Below the pieces are notes generated by a model. That model did no database searches. It saw nothing but the letters and a program-made list of their open reading frames with translations, and was not told the DNA's origin. This document shows positions 20,212-30,157 of a DNA stretch of 64,000 bases, piece by piece; the first letter of the stretch is position 1; each line of letters starts with the position of its first letter. Position numbers and translations under genes: made by a program. This DNA is from Alphaproteobacteria bacterium (GTDB taxonomy: Bacteria; Pseudomonadota; Alphaproteobacteria; Kiloniellales; DSM-21159), in the NCBI GenBank assembly GCA_030433005.1, contig JAUILQ010000015.1, positions 1-64,000 of the forward strand, in the 5' to 3' direction.

Positions 20212-21477
20212 ATGGCTCGGACTACGACGCAGGCGGACGACCAGGCGGGCCGGGAGAGCGGGAGCGCGCGCTCGGCGCAGCTGGCGACCGCCTTCTCGGC
20301 GATCGGCCATCTCTACGTGCACCTCTTCACGGCCATCTACGCGGTCATCTTCCTGTCGCTGGAGGAGGTCTGGTCGCTGCCCTACCACGAGCTGCTCAAG
20401 CTCTGGACGCTGGGCGCGCTGCTGGTCGGGCTGGCCGCCCTGCCGGCCGGCTGGCTCGGCGACCGCTGGTCGAAGACCGGCATGATGGTCGTCTACTTCC
20501 TCGGCCTCGGCGCCGCCTCGATCGCCTGCGGGCTGGTCGACGGGCCGAGCGCCCTGCTGATCGGCCTCGCGGCGATCGGCCTCTTCGCCTCGATCTACCA
20601 CCCGGTCGGCATCGCCTGGCTGGTGCGCAACGCCAAGCGGCGCGGCAAGGCGCTCGGCTTCAACGGCGCCTTCGGCGGCATCGGCATCGCCAGCGCCGGC
20701 CTGGTCGCAGGCTCGCTGATCGACCTCTGGAGCTGGCGTGCCGCCTTCATCGTGCCCGGCGTGCTCTGCTTCGCGACCGGCCTGCTGCTGCTCTGGTTCG
20801 TGCTGCGCGGCGATGTCACCGAGGGCGACGCCGCGGCGGAATCGGGCACGCCGGCGAGCCGCGGCTCGATGCTGCGCGGCTTCCTCATCCTGCTCTGGAC
20901 CATGATGGTCGTCGGCCTGGTGTTCCAGGCGACCCAGGCGGCGCTGCCCAAGGTCTTCGACCTGCGGCTGCGCGACATCGCCGGCGAGGGCGCCTTCGGC
21001 ATCGGCGCCATCGTCTCGGTCGTCTACGGCGTCGGCTCGCTGGTCCAGATCGTCGGCGGCCACCTGGCCGACCGCTATCCGCTGAAGGCGGTCTACATCG
21101 CCGCCTTCCTGCTGCAGGTGCCGGTGCTGGTCGGCATCGCCGCCTTCGCCGGCCTGCCGCTGATCGCGGTCGCCACGGTCACGGTGCTGCTCTCGACCGG
21201 GGCGCTGCCGGCCGAGAACATGCTGCTCGCGCGCTACACGCCGGAGCGCCACCGCAGCCTCGCCTACGGCGTCAAGTTCGTGCTCGCCTTCGGCACCGCG
21301 CCGCTGGCGATCTGGCTGGCCGCCGAGATCCAGGAGGTCACCGGCGAGTTCACCTGGCTGTTCGTCGCCATGGCGCTGCTGACGGTCAGCGCGACGCTCG
21401 CCGCCTTCTTCCTGCCCGGCGGCGGCGAGCCGGCCGCCCGGCCGGCCCCGGCGGTGACGCCGCAGCCGGCGGAGTAG
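20212..21477 (+). CDS. MFS transporter (fosmidomycin-resistance-like group)
   Basis: 421-residue permease with 12 predicted helices. The loop 2-3 motif is AGWLGDRWSK and its second-half equivalent is GGHLADRYPLK. The sequence style (HLYVHLFTAIYAVIFLSL, ALGFNGAFGGIGIASAGL) is close to the Fsr-like or drug/organic-acid MFS members. It acts in the inner membrane, but the substrate cannot be inferred. The glyoxalase-fold gene follows after 4 bp, so the two are probably co-transcribed. Confidence 0.85.
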   Translation: MARTTTQADDQAGRESGSARSAQLATAFSAIGHLYVHLFTAIYAVIFLSLEEVWSLPYHELLKLWTLGALLVGLAALPAGWLGDRWSKTGMMVVYFLGLGAASIACGLVDGPSALLIGLAAIGLFASIYHPVGIAWLVRNAKRRGKALGFNGAFGGIGIASAGLVAGSLIDLWSWRAAFIVPGVLCFATGLLLLWFVLRGDVTEGDAAAESGTPASRGSMLRGFLILLWTMMVVGLVFQATQAALPKVFDLRLRDIAGEGAFGIGAIVSVVYGVGSLVQIVGGHLADRYPLKAVYIAAFLLQVPVLVGIAAFAGLPLIAVATVTVLLSTGALPAENMLLARYTPERHRSLAYGVKFVLAFGTAPLAIWLAAEIQEVTGEFTWLFVAMALLTVSATLAAFFLPGGGEPAARPAPAVTPQPAE

Positions 21478-21481
21478 CGCC

Positions 21482-21874
21482 GTGGCCGTCGCCGTCGAGC
21501 GCCTCGACCACCTGGTCCTGACCGCCCGCGACCTGGAGGCGACCTGCGCCTGGTACGAGCGGGTGCTGGGCATGACCCGCCAGCTCTTCGACGGCGACCG
21601 CGTGGCGCTGGCCTACGGCCGCCAGAAGATCAACGTGCATCCCTATCCGAGCCCGGTCTGGCCGCTGGTCGCCGACATCGCGATCCCCGGCAGCCTCGAC
21701 CTCTGCTTCGTCGTCGAGGGCCCGATCGAGGCGGTCGTCGCCGAGCTCGAGGCGCTGGGCGAGCCGGTCGAGCTGGGCCCGGTCGCGCGGACCGGCGCGC
21801 TCGGAGCGATCACCTCGGTCTACCTGCGCGACCCCGACCGCAACCTCGTCGAGCTGGCGGTCTACGCCGCCTGA
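21482..21874 (+). CDS. VOC-superfamily (glyoxalase-fold) protein, GLOD5-like
   Basis: 130-residue protein of the vicinal-oxygen-chelate superfamily. It has the first module RLDHLVLTARDLEATCAWYERVLGM-type start, the middle KINVHPY, and the second-module metal ligand region DLCFVV and YLRDPDRNLVELA (terminal Glu). This matches glyoxalase-domain-containing protein 5 homologues. The catalytic activity is unknown; members include dioxygenases, lyases and resistance proteins. Start GTG, 4 bp after the MFS gene. Confidence 0.85.
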   Translation: MAVAVERLDHLVLTARDLEATCAWYERVLGMTRQLFDGDRVALAYGRQKINVHPYPSPVWPLVADIAIPGSLDLCFVVEGPIEAVVAELEALGEPVELGPVARTGALGAITSVYLRDPDRNLVELAVYAA

Positions 21875-22006
21875 TCCGCCTCGCCGGTCCTGCGTCCTGG
21901 ACAAGCCGTCGCCCGCATGGCGACAATCGGGCCACGCGCCGGCGCCCGCCTTGCGCGAGGCGGCGGCGCGCAACGACCCGCAACAGGACCTTCCAGGGAG
22001 GCTTCC

Positions 22007-23626
22007 ATGCCGATCGCACTCCTCAGCCGCCGCCGGCTCGGCGCGGCGACGCTGGCCGCCGCGGCGGCGCTGGGTCTCGGCCTCGCCGGCGCCGGCGTGC
22101 GCGCCGAGACGCCGGCCGACACGCTGGTCATCGCCGACAAGATCGACGACATCGTCTCGCTGGATCCCGCCGAGAGCTTCGAGTTCTCGGGCAACGACCT
22201 GCTCAACAACACCTACGACACGCTGATCGAGCTCGATCCGGCGAACCTGGGCCCGCTGGTGCCCGGCCTGGCGGAGAGCTGGGAGGTCGGCGAGGACGGC
22301 GTCACCTACACCTTCGTGATCCGCGAGGGCGTGACCTTCCACTCCGGCAACCCGGTGACCGCCGAGGATGCCGCCTGGTCGCTGCACCGGGCGGTCAAGC
22401 TGGACAAGACGCCGTCGTTCATCCTGACCCAGTTCGGCTTCACGCCCGACAACGTCGACGAGAAGATCCGCGCGACCGGCGAGTACGAGCTGACCATCGT
22501 CACCGACAAGCCCTACGCGCCCTCGTTCTTCTACAACTGCCTGACGGCGGTGGTCGCCTCGGTGGTCGACAAGCAGGAGGCGCTGTCCCACGAGGTCGAG
22601 GGCGACTTCGGCTACGAGTGGCTGAAGACGAACACCGCCGGCTCGGGCGCCTACAGCCTGCGCAGCTACAAGCCCAGCGAGTCCTACATCCTGGAGGCCA
22701 ACGCCGGCTACTGGCGCGGAGAGCCGGCGATGCAGCGGGTCTTCGTGCGCCATGTCGCCGAGCCGGCGACCCAGCGCCTGCTGCTCGAGCGCGGCGACAT
22801 CGACATCGCGCGCAAGCTGACGCCGGTCGACATCGAGGGCATCGCCGGCAACGCCGACCTCAAGGTCAACGACGAGGTGCGCGGGCGCATCCGCTATCTG
22901 GCGCTGAACCAGAAGGTCGAGCCGCTGAACGACCCCAGGGTCGTCCAGGCCTTCAAGCACCTGATCGACTACCGCGGCATGGCCGACTCCTTCCTCAAGG
23001 GCCAGTTCATGGTCCACCAGTCGTTCCTGCCGCGCGGCTTCCTCGGCGCCATCGAGGACACGCCCTACGAGCTCGACGTCGAGAAGGCCAAGAGCCTGCT
23101 CGCCGAAGCCGGGGTCGAGGACCTCAAGGTGCGGATCTTCGTGCGCAACGACCAGGATCGCCTGGAGGTCGCGCAGGCCCTGCAGAACACGCTCGCCAAG
23201 GCCGGCATCGAGGCCGAGCTCAGGGTCGGCACCGGCGCCGAGATCCTGGGCGAGTACCGGGCACGCAAGCACGACATCTATCTCGGCGACTGGGGCCCGG
23301 ACTATCCCGACCCCAACACCAACGCCGACACCTTCGCGCGCAACCCGGACAACTCGGACGAGGCGCAGCTGACCGGCATCCTGGCCTGGCGCAACGCCTG
23401 GCCCGCCGACGAGGTCAACGACCTGACCAACGCGGCGGTGCTGGAGAAGGACAGCGACGAGCGCGCGCGCATGTACGAGAAGATCCAGCGCATCCACCAG
23501 GAGGTCTCGCCCTTCGCGGTGATGTTCCAGCTGATCGAGCAGGTCGCGCAGCGCGAGGCGGTCAAGGGCTTCTCGGCCGGCGGCTCGATCCACTCGGCCT
23601 TCTACTGGAACGTCACCAAGGAGTGA
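22007..23626 (+). CDS. ABC transporter substrate-binding protein, dipeptide/oligopeptide (SBP_bac_5)
   Basis: 539-residue periplasmic protein. An Arg-rich start (SRRRLGAATLAAAAALG) leads to a signal peptide cleaved near RAETPAD. The family-5 binding fold follows: LDPAESFEFSGNDLLNNTYDTL, LAESWEVGEDGVTYTFVIREGV, then the second lobe (YLALNQKVEPLNDPRVVQAFKHLID). It captures peptides, nickel complexes or other solutes for the downstream permeases. It is the first gene of a six-gene operon and is followed by two permeases, two ATPases and a hydrolase. Confidence 0.93.
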   Translation: MPIALLSRRRLGAATLAAAAALGLGLAGAGVRAETPADTLVIADKIDDIVSLDPAESFEFSGNDLLNNTYDTLIELDPANLGPLVPGLAESWEVGEDGVTYTFVIREGVTFHSGNPVTAEDAAWSLHRAVKLDKTPSFILTQFGFTPDNVDEKIRATGEYELTIVTDKPYAPSFFYNCLTAVVASVVDKQEALSHEVEGDFGYEWLKTNTAGSGAYSLRSYKPSESYILEANAGYWRGEPAMQRVFVRHVAEPATQRLLLERGDIDIARKLTPVDIEGIAGNADLKVNDEVRGRIRYLALNQKVEPLNDPRVVQAFKHLIDYRGMADSFLKGQFMVHQSFLPRGFLGAIEDTPYELDVEKAKSLLAEAGVEDLKVRIFVRNDQDRLEVAQALQNTLAKAGIEAELRVGTGAEILGEYRARKHDIYLGDWGPDYPDPNTNADTFARNPDNSDEAQLTGILAWRNAWPADEVNDLTNAAVLEKDSDERARMYEKIQRIHQEVSPFAVMFQLIEQVAQREAVKGFSAGGSIHSAFYWNVTKE

Positions 23627-23678
23627 CCCCGGTTCCCGGTGCCAGCGTAGAGGTCGGCCGGCCGGCGCGAGGCCGGCC

Positions 23679-24785
23679 GTGACCGACCTCGCCGGGACGG
23701 GCAGGGGCAGGTCCGGCGGGCCGGGCGCTGACGCTGGCCGCCCGCTGCGCGGCGGCTGGGTCGGCCGCCGAGCGCGCGGCCTGCTGGGGCTGCTCGCGAC
23801 CCTGGCCGCGACCTTCCTCGGCCTGCTGTTCGTCACCTTCATCATCGGCCGGGTGATCCCGATCGATCCGGTGCTCGCGATCGTCGGCGAGCGGGCGACG
23901 ACGGCGCAGTACGAGGCGGCGCGCGAGGCGCTCGGCCTCAACGAGCCGCTGCTGGTGCAGTTCGGCTACTACGTTCGCGACGTGCTGAGCGGCGACCTCG
24001 GCACCTCGATCCTGACCGCCAGGCCGGTCATCGAGGACATCGGTCGGGTCTTCCCGGCGACGCTGGAGCTGGCGACGCTGGCGACGCTGTTCGGCGTGCT
24101 GCTGGGCGTGCCGGCCGGCGTCCTCGCCGCGGTCCGCCAGGGTCGGCTGACCGACCAGCTGGTCCGCCTGCTCGGCCTCTTCGGCTATTCCATGCCGGTG
24201 TTCTGGCTCGGCCTGATGGGCCTGCTGCTGTTCTACGGCCAGCTCGGCTGGGTCGGCGGCCCGGGGCGCCTGGACACGACCTACCAGTTCATCTTCGAGC
24301 TCGAGGTGCCGAGGGTCACCGGCGCGATCCTGATCGACACGGCGCTGGCCGGCGCCTGGGACGTGTTCCGCAACGCGCTGTCGCACATCGTGCTGCCGGC
24401 CGCTGTGCTCGGCTACTACTCGCTGGCCTACATCAGCCGCATGACCCGCTCCTTCATGCTGGAGCAGCTGCGCCAGGAGTACGTCACCACGGCGCGGGTC
24501 AAGGGCATGCCGGAGTGGCGGGTCGTCTGGGTCCACGCGCTCGGCAACGTCCTGGTGCCGCTGATCACGGTGATCGCGCTGTCCTACGCCCAGCTGCTCG
24601 AGGGCTCGGTGCTGACCGAGACGGTCTTCGCCTGGCCGGGCCTGGGGCTCTACATCACCCAGGCGCTGTTCTCCGGCGACCTGGCGGCGGTCATGGGCGG
24701 CACCATCGTGGTCGGCGCCGCCTTCATCCTGCTCAACCTGCTGTCCGACCTGCTGTACCGGCTGGTCGACCCGCGGGCCCGCTAG
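23679..24785 (+). CDS. ABC transporter permease (DppB/OppB type)
   Basis: 368-residue inner-membrane permease with six helices. The N-terminus (residues 1-35) is an unusual Gly/Arg-rich cytoplasmic extension before the first helix. The ABC docking loop (EAA-like) is TTARVKGMPEWRVVWVHALGNVLVPLI. FAWPGLGLYITQAL is the characteristic DppB ending. It starts with GTG 52 bp after the binding protein gene. Confidence 0.93.
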   Translation: MTDLAGTGRGRSGGPGADAGRPLRGGWVGRRARGLLGLLATLAATFLGLLFVTFIIGRVIPIDPVLAIVGERATTAQYEAAREALGLNEPLLVQFGYYVRDVLSGDLGTSILTARPVIEDIGRVFPATLELATLATLFGVLLGVPAGVLAAVRQGRLTDQLVRLLGLFGYSMPVFWLGLMGLLLFYGQLGWVGGPGRLDTTYQFIFELEVPRVTGAILIDTALAGAWDVFRNALSHIVLPAAVLGYYSLAYISRMTRSFMLEQLRQEYVTTARVKGMPEWRVVWVHALGNVLVPLITVIALSYAQLLEGSVLTETVFAWPGLGLYITQALFSGDLAAVMGGTIVVGAAFILLNLLSDLLYRLVDPRAR

Positions 24786-24796
24786 GAGGCCGCCCG

Positions 24797-25717
24797 GTGG
24801 CCAACGTCCTGCCCAGCCCCTGGCGCGCCTGGCTGACTTCGCGCTCGCCGCGCTCGCGCCGCCAGGCCTGGCTCGGCCAGCTCTACCTCGGCTGGCTGGC
24901 GCTGCTGCGCAACCCGCTGGCGCTGCTCGGTCTCGCCATCGTGCTGGCGCTGGTGCTGGCGGCCGCCGCGGCGCCGCTGCTGGCGAGCCAGGACCCGCTG
25001 GCGCAGAGCCTGCCCGACCGGCTGCTGCCGCCGGGCAGCCCCGGCCACTGGCTGGGCACCGACGAGTTCGGCCGCGACCTCTGGAGCCGGGTCGTCCACG
25101 GCGCGCGGGTCACGCTCTACATCGTGCTGCTGGTCGTCGTCACCGCGCCGGTCTTCGGCCTCGCCGTCGGCACCGCGGCCGGCTACTTCGGCGGCCTGGT
25201 CGACGTCGTGCTGATGCGCCTGACCGACGTCTTCCTGGCCTTCCCGCGGCTGATCCTGGCGCTCGCCTTCGTCGCGGCACTCGGCCCCGGCATCGAGAAC
25301 GCGGTGCTGGCGATCGCGCTGACCGCCTGGCCGCCCTACGCCCGCGTGGCGCGCGCCGAGACCCTGACCGTGGTCCGCTCCGACTACATCGCCGCCGCAC
25401 AGCTGCAGGGCGCCGGCTCGCTGCGCATCATCACCGGCCACGTCATGCCGCTCTGCCTGTCCTCGGTGATCGTGCGCATCACGCTCGACATGGCCGGCAT
25501 CATCCTGGTCGCCGCCGGGCTCGGCTTCCTCGGCCTGGGCGCCCAGCCGCCGCTGCCGGAGTGGGGCCTGATGATCTCCTCGGGCCGCAAGTTCCTGTTC
25601 GACCAGTGGTGGGTCGCGACCGTGCCGGGCCTGGCGATCTTCGTGGTCAGCCTGGGCTTCAACCTGCTCGGCGACGGCCTGCGCGACGTGCTCGACCCCC
25701 GGAGTGCCGGACGATGA
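24797..25717 (+). CDS. ABC transporter permease (DppC/OppC type)
   Basis: 306-residue second permease. The first helix follows the RNPLALLGLAIVLALVLAAA segment, then the family signature HWLGTDEFGRDLWSRVVHGAR. The docking loop is AAAQLQGAGSLRIITGHVMP, and FLGLGAQPPLPEWGLMIS is the conserved DppC motif. It starts with GTG preceded by AGGAGG, 11 bp after the DppB-type gene. It forms the membrane pore with that protein. Confidence 0.93.
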   Translation: MANVLPSPWRAWLTSRSPRSRRQAWLGQLYLGWLALLRNPLALLGLAIVLALVLAAAAAPLLASQDPLAQSLPDRLLPPGSPGHWLGTDEFGRDLWSRVVHGARVTLYIVLLVVVTAPVFGLAVGTAAGYFGGLVDVVLMRLTDVFLAFPRLILALAFVAALGPGIENAVLAIALTAWPPYARVARAETLTVVRSDYIAAAQLQGAGSLRIITGHVMPLCLSSVIVRITLDMAGIILVAAGLGFLGLGAQPPLPEWGLMISSGRKFLFDQWWVATVPGLAIFVVSLGFNLLGDGLRDVLDPRSAGR

Positions 25718-25741
25718 GGGGCGCGGGCAAGTGAGGCGGCG

Positions 25742-26587
25742 ATGAGCGCATTGCTAGAGGTCGAGGACCTGCGGGTCGCCTTCGACACCCCGGCCGGGGT
25801 CGTCGAGGCGGTGCGCGGCCTGTCCTTCACCCTCGGCCGCGAGCGCCTCGGCATCGTCGGCGAGTCGGGCTCGGGCAAGACCATGACCGGGCGCGCCATC
25901 CTGCGCCTGGTCCAGCCGCCGGGGCGGGTCTCGGCGCGGCGCCTGGCCTTCGACGGCCAGGAGCTGCTGACGCTGCCCGAGCGGCGCCTGCGGGCCTTGC
26001 GCGGCCGCCGCCTGGCGATGGTCATGCAGGACCCGAAGTACTCCCTCAACCCGGTGATGTCGGTCGGCCGCCAGCTGACCGAGGGCCTGCGCCGGCGCGA
26101 GCGGCTGTCGCGCGCCGAGGCCCGGCGGCGCGCCCTGGCGATGCTCGAGGCGGTGCAGATCCGCGACCCCGAGCGGGTCTACCGGGCCTTCCCGCACGAG
26201 CTGTCGGGCGGCATGGGCCAGCGCGTGATGATCGCCATGATGCTGATCCCCGAGCCCGACCTGCTGATCGCCGACGAGCCGACCTCGGCGCTCGACGTCA
26301 CGGTCGAGGCCGAGGTCCTGAAGATCCTCGACGGCCTGGTGCGCGAGCGCGGCCTCGGGCTGATCTTCATCAGCCACGACCTGCCGCTGGTCTCGCGCTT
26401 CTGCGACCGCGTGCTGGTGATGTACGCCGGCCGCGTGGTCGAGGAGTTGAAGGCCGCGGAGCTGGAGCGGGCCCGTCATCCCTACACCCGCGGGCTGCTG
26501 CGCTGCCTGCCGCGGGTCGGCGGCCCGCGCGGCGACCTGGCGACGCTGACCCGCGACCCGGCCTGGGCGGAGCAGGGGGCGGAGTAG
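25742..26587 (+). CDS. ABC transporter ATP-binding protein (DppD/OppD type)
   Basis: 281-residue ATPase. Walker A is GESGSGKT (residues 40-47), the signature is LSGGMGQR (about 154) and Walker B is LLIADEPTSALD (about 174). The H-loop lies in FISHDLPLVSRFCDR. The C-terminal segment (HPYTRGLLRCLP) belongs to the oligopeptide-type ATPase extension, though the terminal iron-sulfur cysteine pattern is not evident. It energises solute import with the next gene product. Confidence 0.93.
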   Translation: MSALLEVEDLRVAFDTPAGVVEAVRGLSFTLGRERLGIVGESGSGKTMTGRAILRLVQPPGRVSARRLAFDGQELLTLPERRLRALRGRRLAMVMQDPKYSLNPVMSVGRQLTEGLRRRERLSRAEARRRALAMLEAVQIRDPERVYRAFPHELSGGMGQRVMIAMMLIPEPDLLIADEPTSALDVTVEAEVLKILDGLVRERGLGLIFISHDLPLVSRFCDRVLVMYAGRVVEELKAAELERARHPYTRGLLRCLPRVGGPRGDLATLTRDPAWAEQGAE

Positions 26588-26592
26588 GGACG

Positions 26593-27398
<806 letters not shown>

Positions 27399-27402
<4 letters not shown>

Positions 27403-28217
27403 TCCGGCTGCTGGCGCTGCTGCTGCTGGTGGGGCTCGCGACGAACGCGGGCGAGGGCGCAACGGCCGAGACCGTGACCTTCGAATCGCACTCCGCGGTC
27501 GCGAAGCACGATGCCGACTTGACCGCCGAGCTGTGGCTGCCCGAGGGCGAGGGGCCCTTTCCCGCCGTCGTGCTGCTGCACGGCTGCTCGGGCCTGAGCG
27601 AGCGGGTCGCGGCCGGCCTCGCGGCGCACGCCGCCGTCCTCGTCGAGGCCGGCTTCGCGGCGCTGGTCGTCGACTCCTTCGGGCCGCGCGGCCTCGCCGA
27701 CGGCCGCGTCTGCCGCGACCTCAACCTGCTGGCGCAGGCCCGCTGGTACCGCGTCTCCGACGCCTTCGCGGCCAAGGCCTTCCTCGCCGAGCGGCCTGAG
27801 GTCGACGGCGCGGCAGTCTTCCTGATCGGCCAGTCGAACGGCGGCAGCGTCGCGGTGCTCGCCGCCAAGCCGCGCGGCGTCGCCCAGCAGGGCGGCGGCC
27901 AGGAGCCCTTCGCCGGCGTCGTCGCCTACTACCCCTGGTGCGGCGTCGTCGGCAGCGACCTCGACTTCGCCAGCCCGCTGCTGCTGCTGCTCGGCGGTGC
28001 CGACGACTGGGTGCCGGCGGCCGACTGCGCCGAGAAGGCGGCGCGCGATCCCGCCGACCGCCTGGAGGCGGTGGTCTATCCGGGCGCCCACCATTCCTTC
28101 GATCTCGACACACCCGTCCAGCCCTACGCCGGCCACACCGTCGGCGGCGACCCCGAGGCCGCGGCGGCGAGCCGCGCCGCCTACTTGGCGTTCTTCGAGG
28201 GGGTCCTACGGCGGTAG
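27399..28217 (+). CDS. Dienelactone-hydrolase-family protein, exported
   Basis: 272-residue alpha/beta hydrolase with a signal peptide (residues 1-24), so it acts in the periplasm. The catalytic elements are the nucleophile elbow GQSNGGS with Ser in the usual Cys/Ser position, Asp in GGADDWVPAADC and His in PGAHHSFD. LHGCSGLSE forms the oxyanion loop. Four to five further cysteines (for example GRVCRDL, YPWCGVV, AADCAEK) could pair in the periplasm. It overlaps the ATPase gene by 4 bp, so it belongs to the transport operon and may process the imported substrate; that role is inference. Confidence 0.85.
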
Positions 28218-28224
28218 GGCGGAT

Positions 28225-28331
28225 GCTCGCACGCTTCGTGGTTCGAGAGGCTCACCATGAAGCGATGGTGGAAGCGGCGCCGGCTTCAGGTCGCGCTTCA
28301 TGGTGAGCTTGTCGAACCACGAAGTGCGAGC
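28225..28331. repeat. Long inverted repeat between convergent genes
   Basis: Two arms of about 40 bp (28225-28265 and 28292-28331) are near-perfect reverse complements: GCTCGCACGCTTCGTGGTTC on the left and GAACCACGAAGTGCGAGC on the right, each continuing into CTCACCATGAAGCG. The 26-bp centre is GC-rich. The element sits between the stops of the hydrolase and metY genes, so it may act as a two-way terminator. It resembles a dispersed palindromic or MITE-type element. Confidence 0.85.
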
Positions 28332-28348
28332 CGCACAGGCGCCTCCGC

Positions 28349-29668
28349 CTACTCCGCCGCCGCGGCGGCGCGGCCGGCGACCTCGAGGGCCTGGTCGAGG
28401 TCGGCGACCAGGTCCGCGACGGTCTCCAGGCCGATCGACAGGCGGATGACCTCGTCGCCGGCGCCGGCGGCGGCGCGCTGCTCGTCGGAGAGCTGGCGGT
28501 GGGTCGTCGAGGCCGGGTGCAGGATCAGCGAGCGGGCGTCGCCGATGTTGGCGAGGTGGCTGAACAGGTTGACCGCCTCGACCAGCTTGAGGCCGGCCTG
28601 GTAGCCGCCCTTGAGGCCGAAGGTGAAGACCGAGCCGGCGCCGCCCGGCAGGTACTTGCCGGCGAGGCCGTGGTAGCGGCTCGATTCCAGCCCGGCGTAG
28701 GAGACCCACGCGACCTGCGGATGGCCCTCCAGGAAGGCCGCGACCTCGGCGGCGTTCTTGACGTGGCGCTCCATGCGCAGCGCCAGGGTCTCGCTGCCGA
28801 GCAGGGTCAGGAAGGCGTGCATCGGCGCCATGGTCGGGCCGAGGTCGCGCAGGCCGACGGCATGGGCCTGCATGGTGAAGGCCATGTCGCCGAAGGTCTC
28901 GTAGAACGACAGGCCGTGATAGGCCGGCTCGGGCGCGTTGAGGCCCTTGAACTTCTCCGAGACGTTCCAGTCGAAGCGCCCGGAATCGACGACCGCGCCG
29001 CCCATCGCCGTGCCGTTGCCCGAGAGGAACTTGGTGGTCGAGTGGATCACCAGGTCGGCGCCCCACTCGATCGGCCGGCAGAGGTAGGGCGTCGCCATGG
29101 TGTTGTCGACGATCAGCGGGATGCCGGCCTCCTCGGCGATCCTGGCCAGCGCCTCGAGGTCGCTGATCACGCCGCCGGGGTTGGCCAGGCTCTCGCAGAA
29201 CAGCGCCTTGGTCCTCGGGCCGATGGCGGCCTTGACGGCCTCGAGGTCGTCGAAGTCGACGAAGTCGCAGTGCCAGTCGAACTTCTTGAAGGACTTGCCG
29301 AACTGGGTGATCGAGCCGCCGTAGAGCCGGGTCGAGGCGACGAAGCGGTCGCCGGGCTCCATGAAGGCGAAGAAGGTCAGGATCTGCGCGGCGTGGCCCG
29401 AGGCGCAGCAGGTCGCCCCGCGGCCGCCCTCCAGGCTGGCCAGGCGCTCCTCCAGCACCGCGACGGTCGGGTTGGTCAGGCGCGAGTAGATGAAGCCGAA
29501 GGTCTGCAGGTTGAACAGGCTGGCCGCGTGGTCGGCGTCGTGGAAGACGTAGGAGGTGTTCTGGAAGATCGGCGTCTGGCGCGCGCCGGTCACCGGCTCG
29601 GGCTGCGCGCCAGCGTGCAGCATGCGAGTCTCGAAGCCGTAGGCCGGCGGCTGCTTTCGGTCGGTCAT
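28349..29668 (-). CDS. metY: O-acetylhomoserine sulfhydrylase (Cys/Met metabolism PLP enzyme)
   Basis: 439-residue PLP-dependent enzyme that makes homocysteine from O-acetylhomoserine and sulfide. The PLP lysine is K213 in HSTTKFLSG. Other family marks are YSRLTNPTVAVLEERLASLEGG, CCASGHAAQ, and LFCESLANPGG. The length and the C-terminal HPASTTHRQLSDEQ segment match MetY rather than the shorter cystathionine lyases. AGGAGG lies 9 bases before the ATG. It is a single transcription unit. Confidence 0.94.
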   Translation of the reverse strand: MTDRKQPPAYGFETRMLHAGAQPEPVTGARQTPIFQNTSYVFHDADHAASLFNLQTFGFIYSRLTNPTVAVLEERLASLEGGRGATCCASGHAAQILTFFAFMEPGDRFVASTRLYGGSITQFGKSFKKFDWHCDFVDFDDLEAVKAAIGPRTKALFCESLANPGGVISDLEALARIAEEAGIPLIVDNTMATPYLCRPIEWGADLVIHSTTKFLSGNGTAMGGAVVDSGRFDWNVSEKFKGLNAPEPAYHGLSFYETFGDMAFTMQAHAVGLRDLGPTMAPMHAFLTLLGSETLALRMERHVKNAAEVAAFLEGHPQVAWVSYAGLESSRYHGLAGKYLPGGAGSVFTFGLKGGYQAGLKLVEAVNLFSHLANIGDARSLILHPASTTHRQLSDEQRAAAGAGDEVIRLSIGLETVADLVADLDQALEVAGRAAAAAE

Positions 29669-29756
29669 GGCGTGAGATCCTCCTGTCCGCTGCCCGGAGC
29701 TATACCGCAGGCGCGGGGCCGGCCGGAAGGGCGGGCGGGGCGAGGGCCTCCCGGGT

Positions 29757-29926
29757 CGGGCGCCATGAGAAATTTGAAGGCGACTTCAAAATTCTCCAAT
29801 GGACCGCGCATGCCAGCGCGCAGCTGGATAAATATCCTTCTTTTTCCGTCAGTCAAAACTCTTTCTTCATCTTTTTTCGATGCTGCGGTCAGGGCTGACC
29901 CTTCCGCTCGAGCCCAGGCCCGGCGG
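29757..29926. other. AT-richer spacer upstream of hicAB
   Basis: No gene is seen here. Composition is clearly lower in GC than the surrounding sequence. It contains a small hairpin (TTTGAAG, GCGA, CTTCAAA at 29773-29790) and pyrimidine runs (CTTCTTTTTCC near 29838). It may be a remnant boundary of the segment that carries the toxin-antitoxin pair. Confidence 0.4.
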
Positions 29927-29962
29927 TTGAGTGGTCCTTGTGTTGATGTGTATAGATACACA
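29927..29962 (+). promoter_or_regulatory. Probable hicAB promoter with overlapping palindromic operator
   Basis: TTGAGT (29927-29932), an 18-bp spacer and TATAGA (29951-29956) form a plausible promoter. The -10 box is inside the interrupted palindrome TGTGTAT-AG-ATACACA (29947-29962), a likely site for autorepression by HicB. The predicted transcription start (about 29963) falls at the first hicA codon. Confidence 0.55.
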
Positions 29963-29963
29963 C

Positions 29964-30155
29964 TTGAATAGCCGATCCATCATCAAGGCGCTCGAAGCCG
30001 ACGGCTGGGTGCACAGACGCACCACGGGCAGCCACTGGCACTTCCGCCATCCGGAACGGCCGGGGCTGGTCACGGTACCGCATCCCAAGCGCGACCTGCC
30101 GGCCGGCACGGTCAAGGCCAAGGAGCGCCAGAGCGTCGTCACGCTGACGAGGTGA
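29964..30155 (+). CDS. hicA: Type II toxin HicA (mRNA interferase)
   Basis: 63 residues if translation begins at TTG 29964, giving the classical start (M)NSRSIIKALEADGW. The double-stranded-RNA-binding-like fold has the catalytic His in TTGSHWHFRHP and ends VKAKERQSVV. HicA cleaves mRNA and blocks translation until bound by HicB. ATG 29946 and GTG 29931 are in-frame alternatives, but they would place the palindrome inside the gene and extend past the family start. hicB follows after 2 bp. Confidence 0.88.
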   Translation: MNSRSIIKALEADGWVHRRTTGSHWHFRHPERPGLVTVPHPKRDLPAGTVKAKERQSVVTLTR

Positions 30156-30157
30156 GC

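Noticed and set aside
21386-23941. Long antisense open frame opposite the ABC binding protein
   Set aside because: Low-complexity translation with no motif; the plus strand carries a complete binding protein with a signal peptide.
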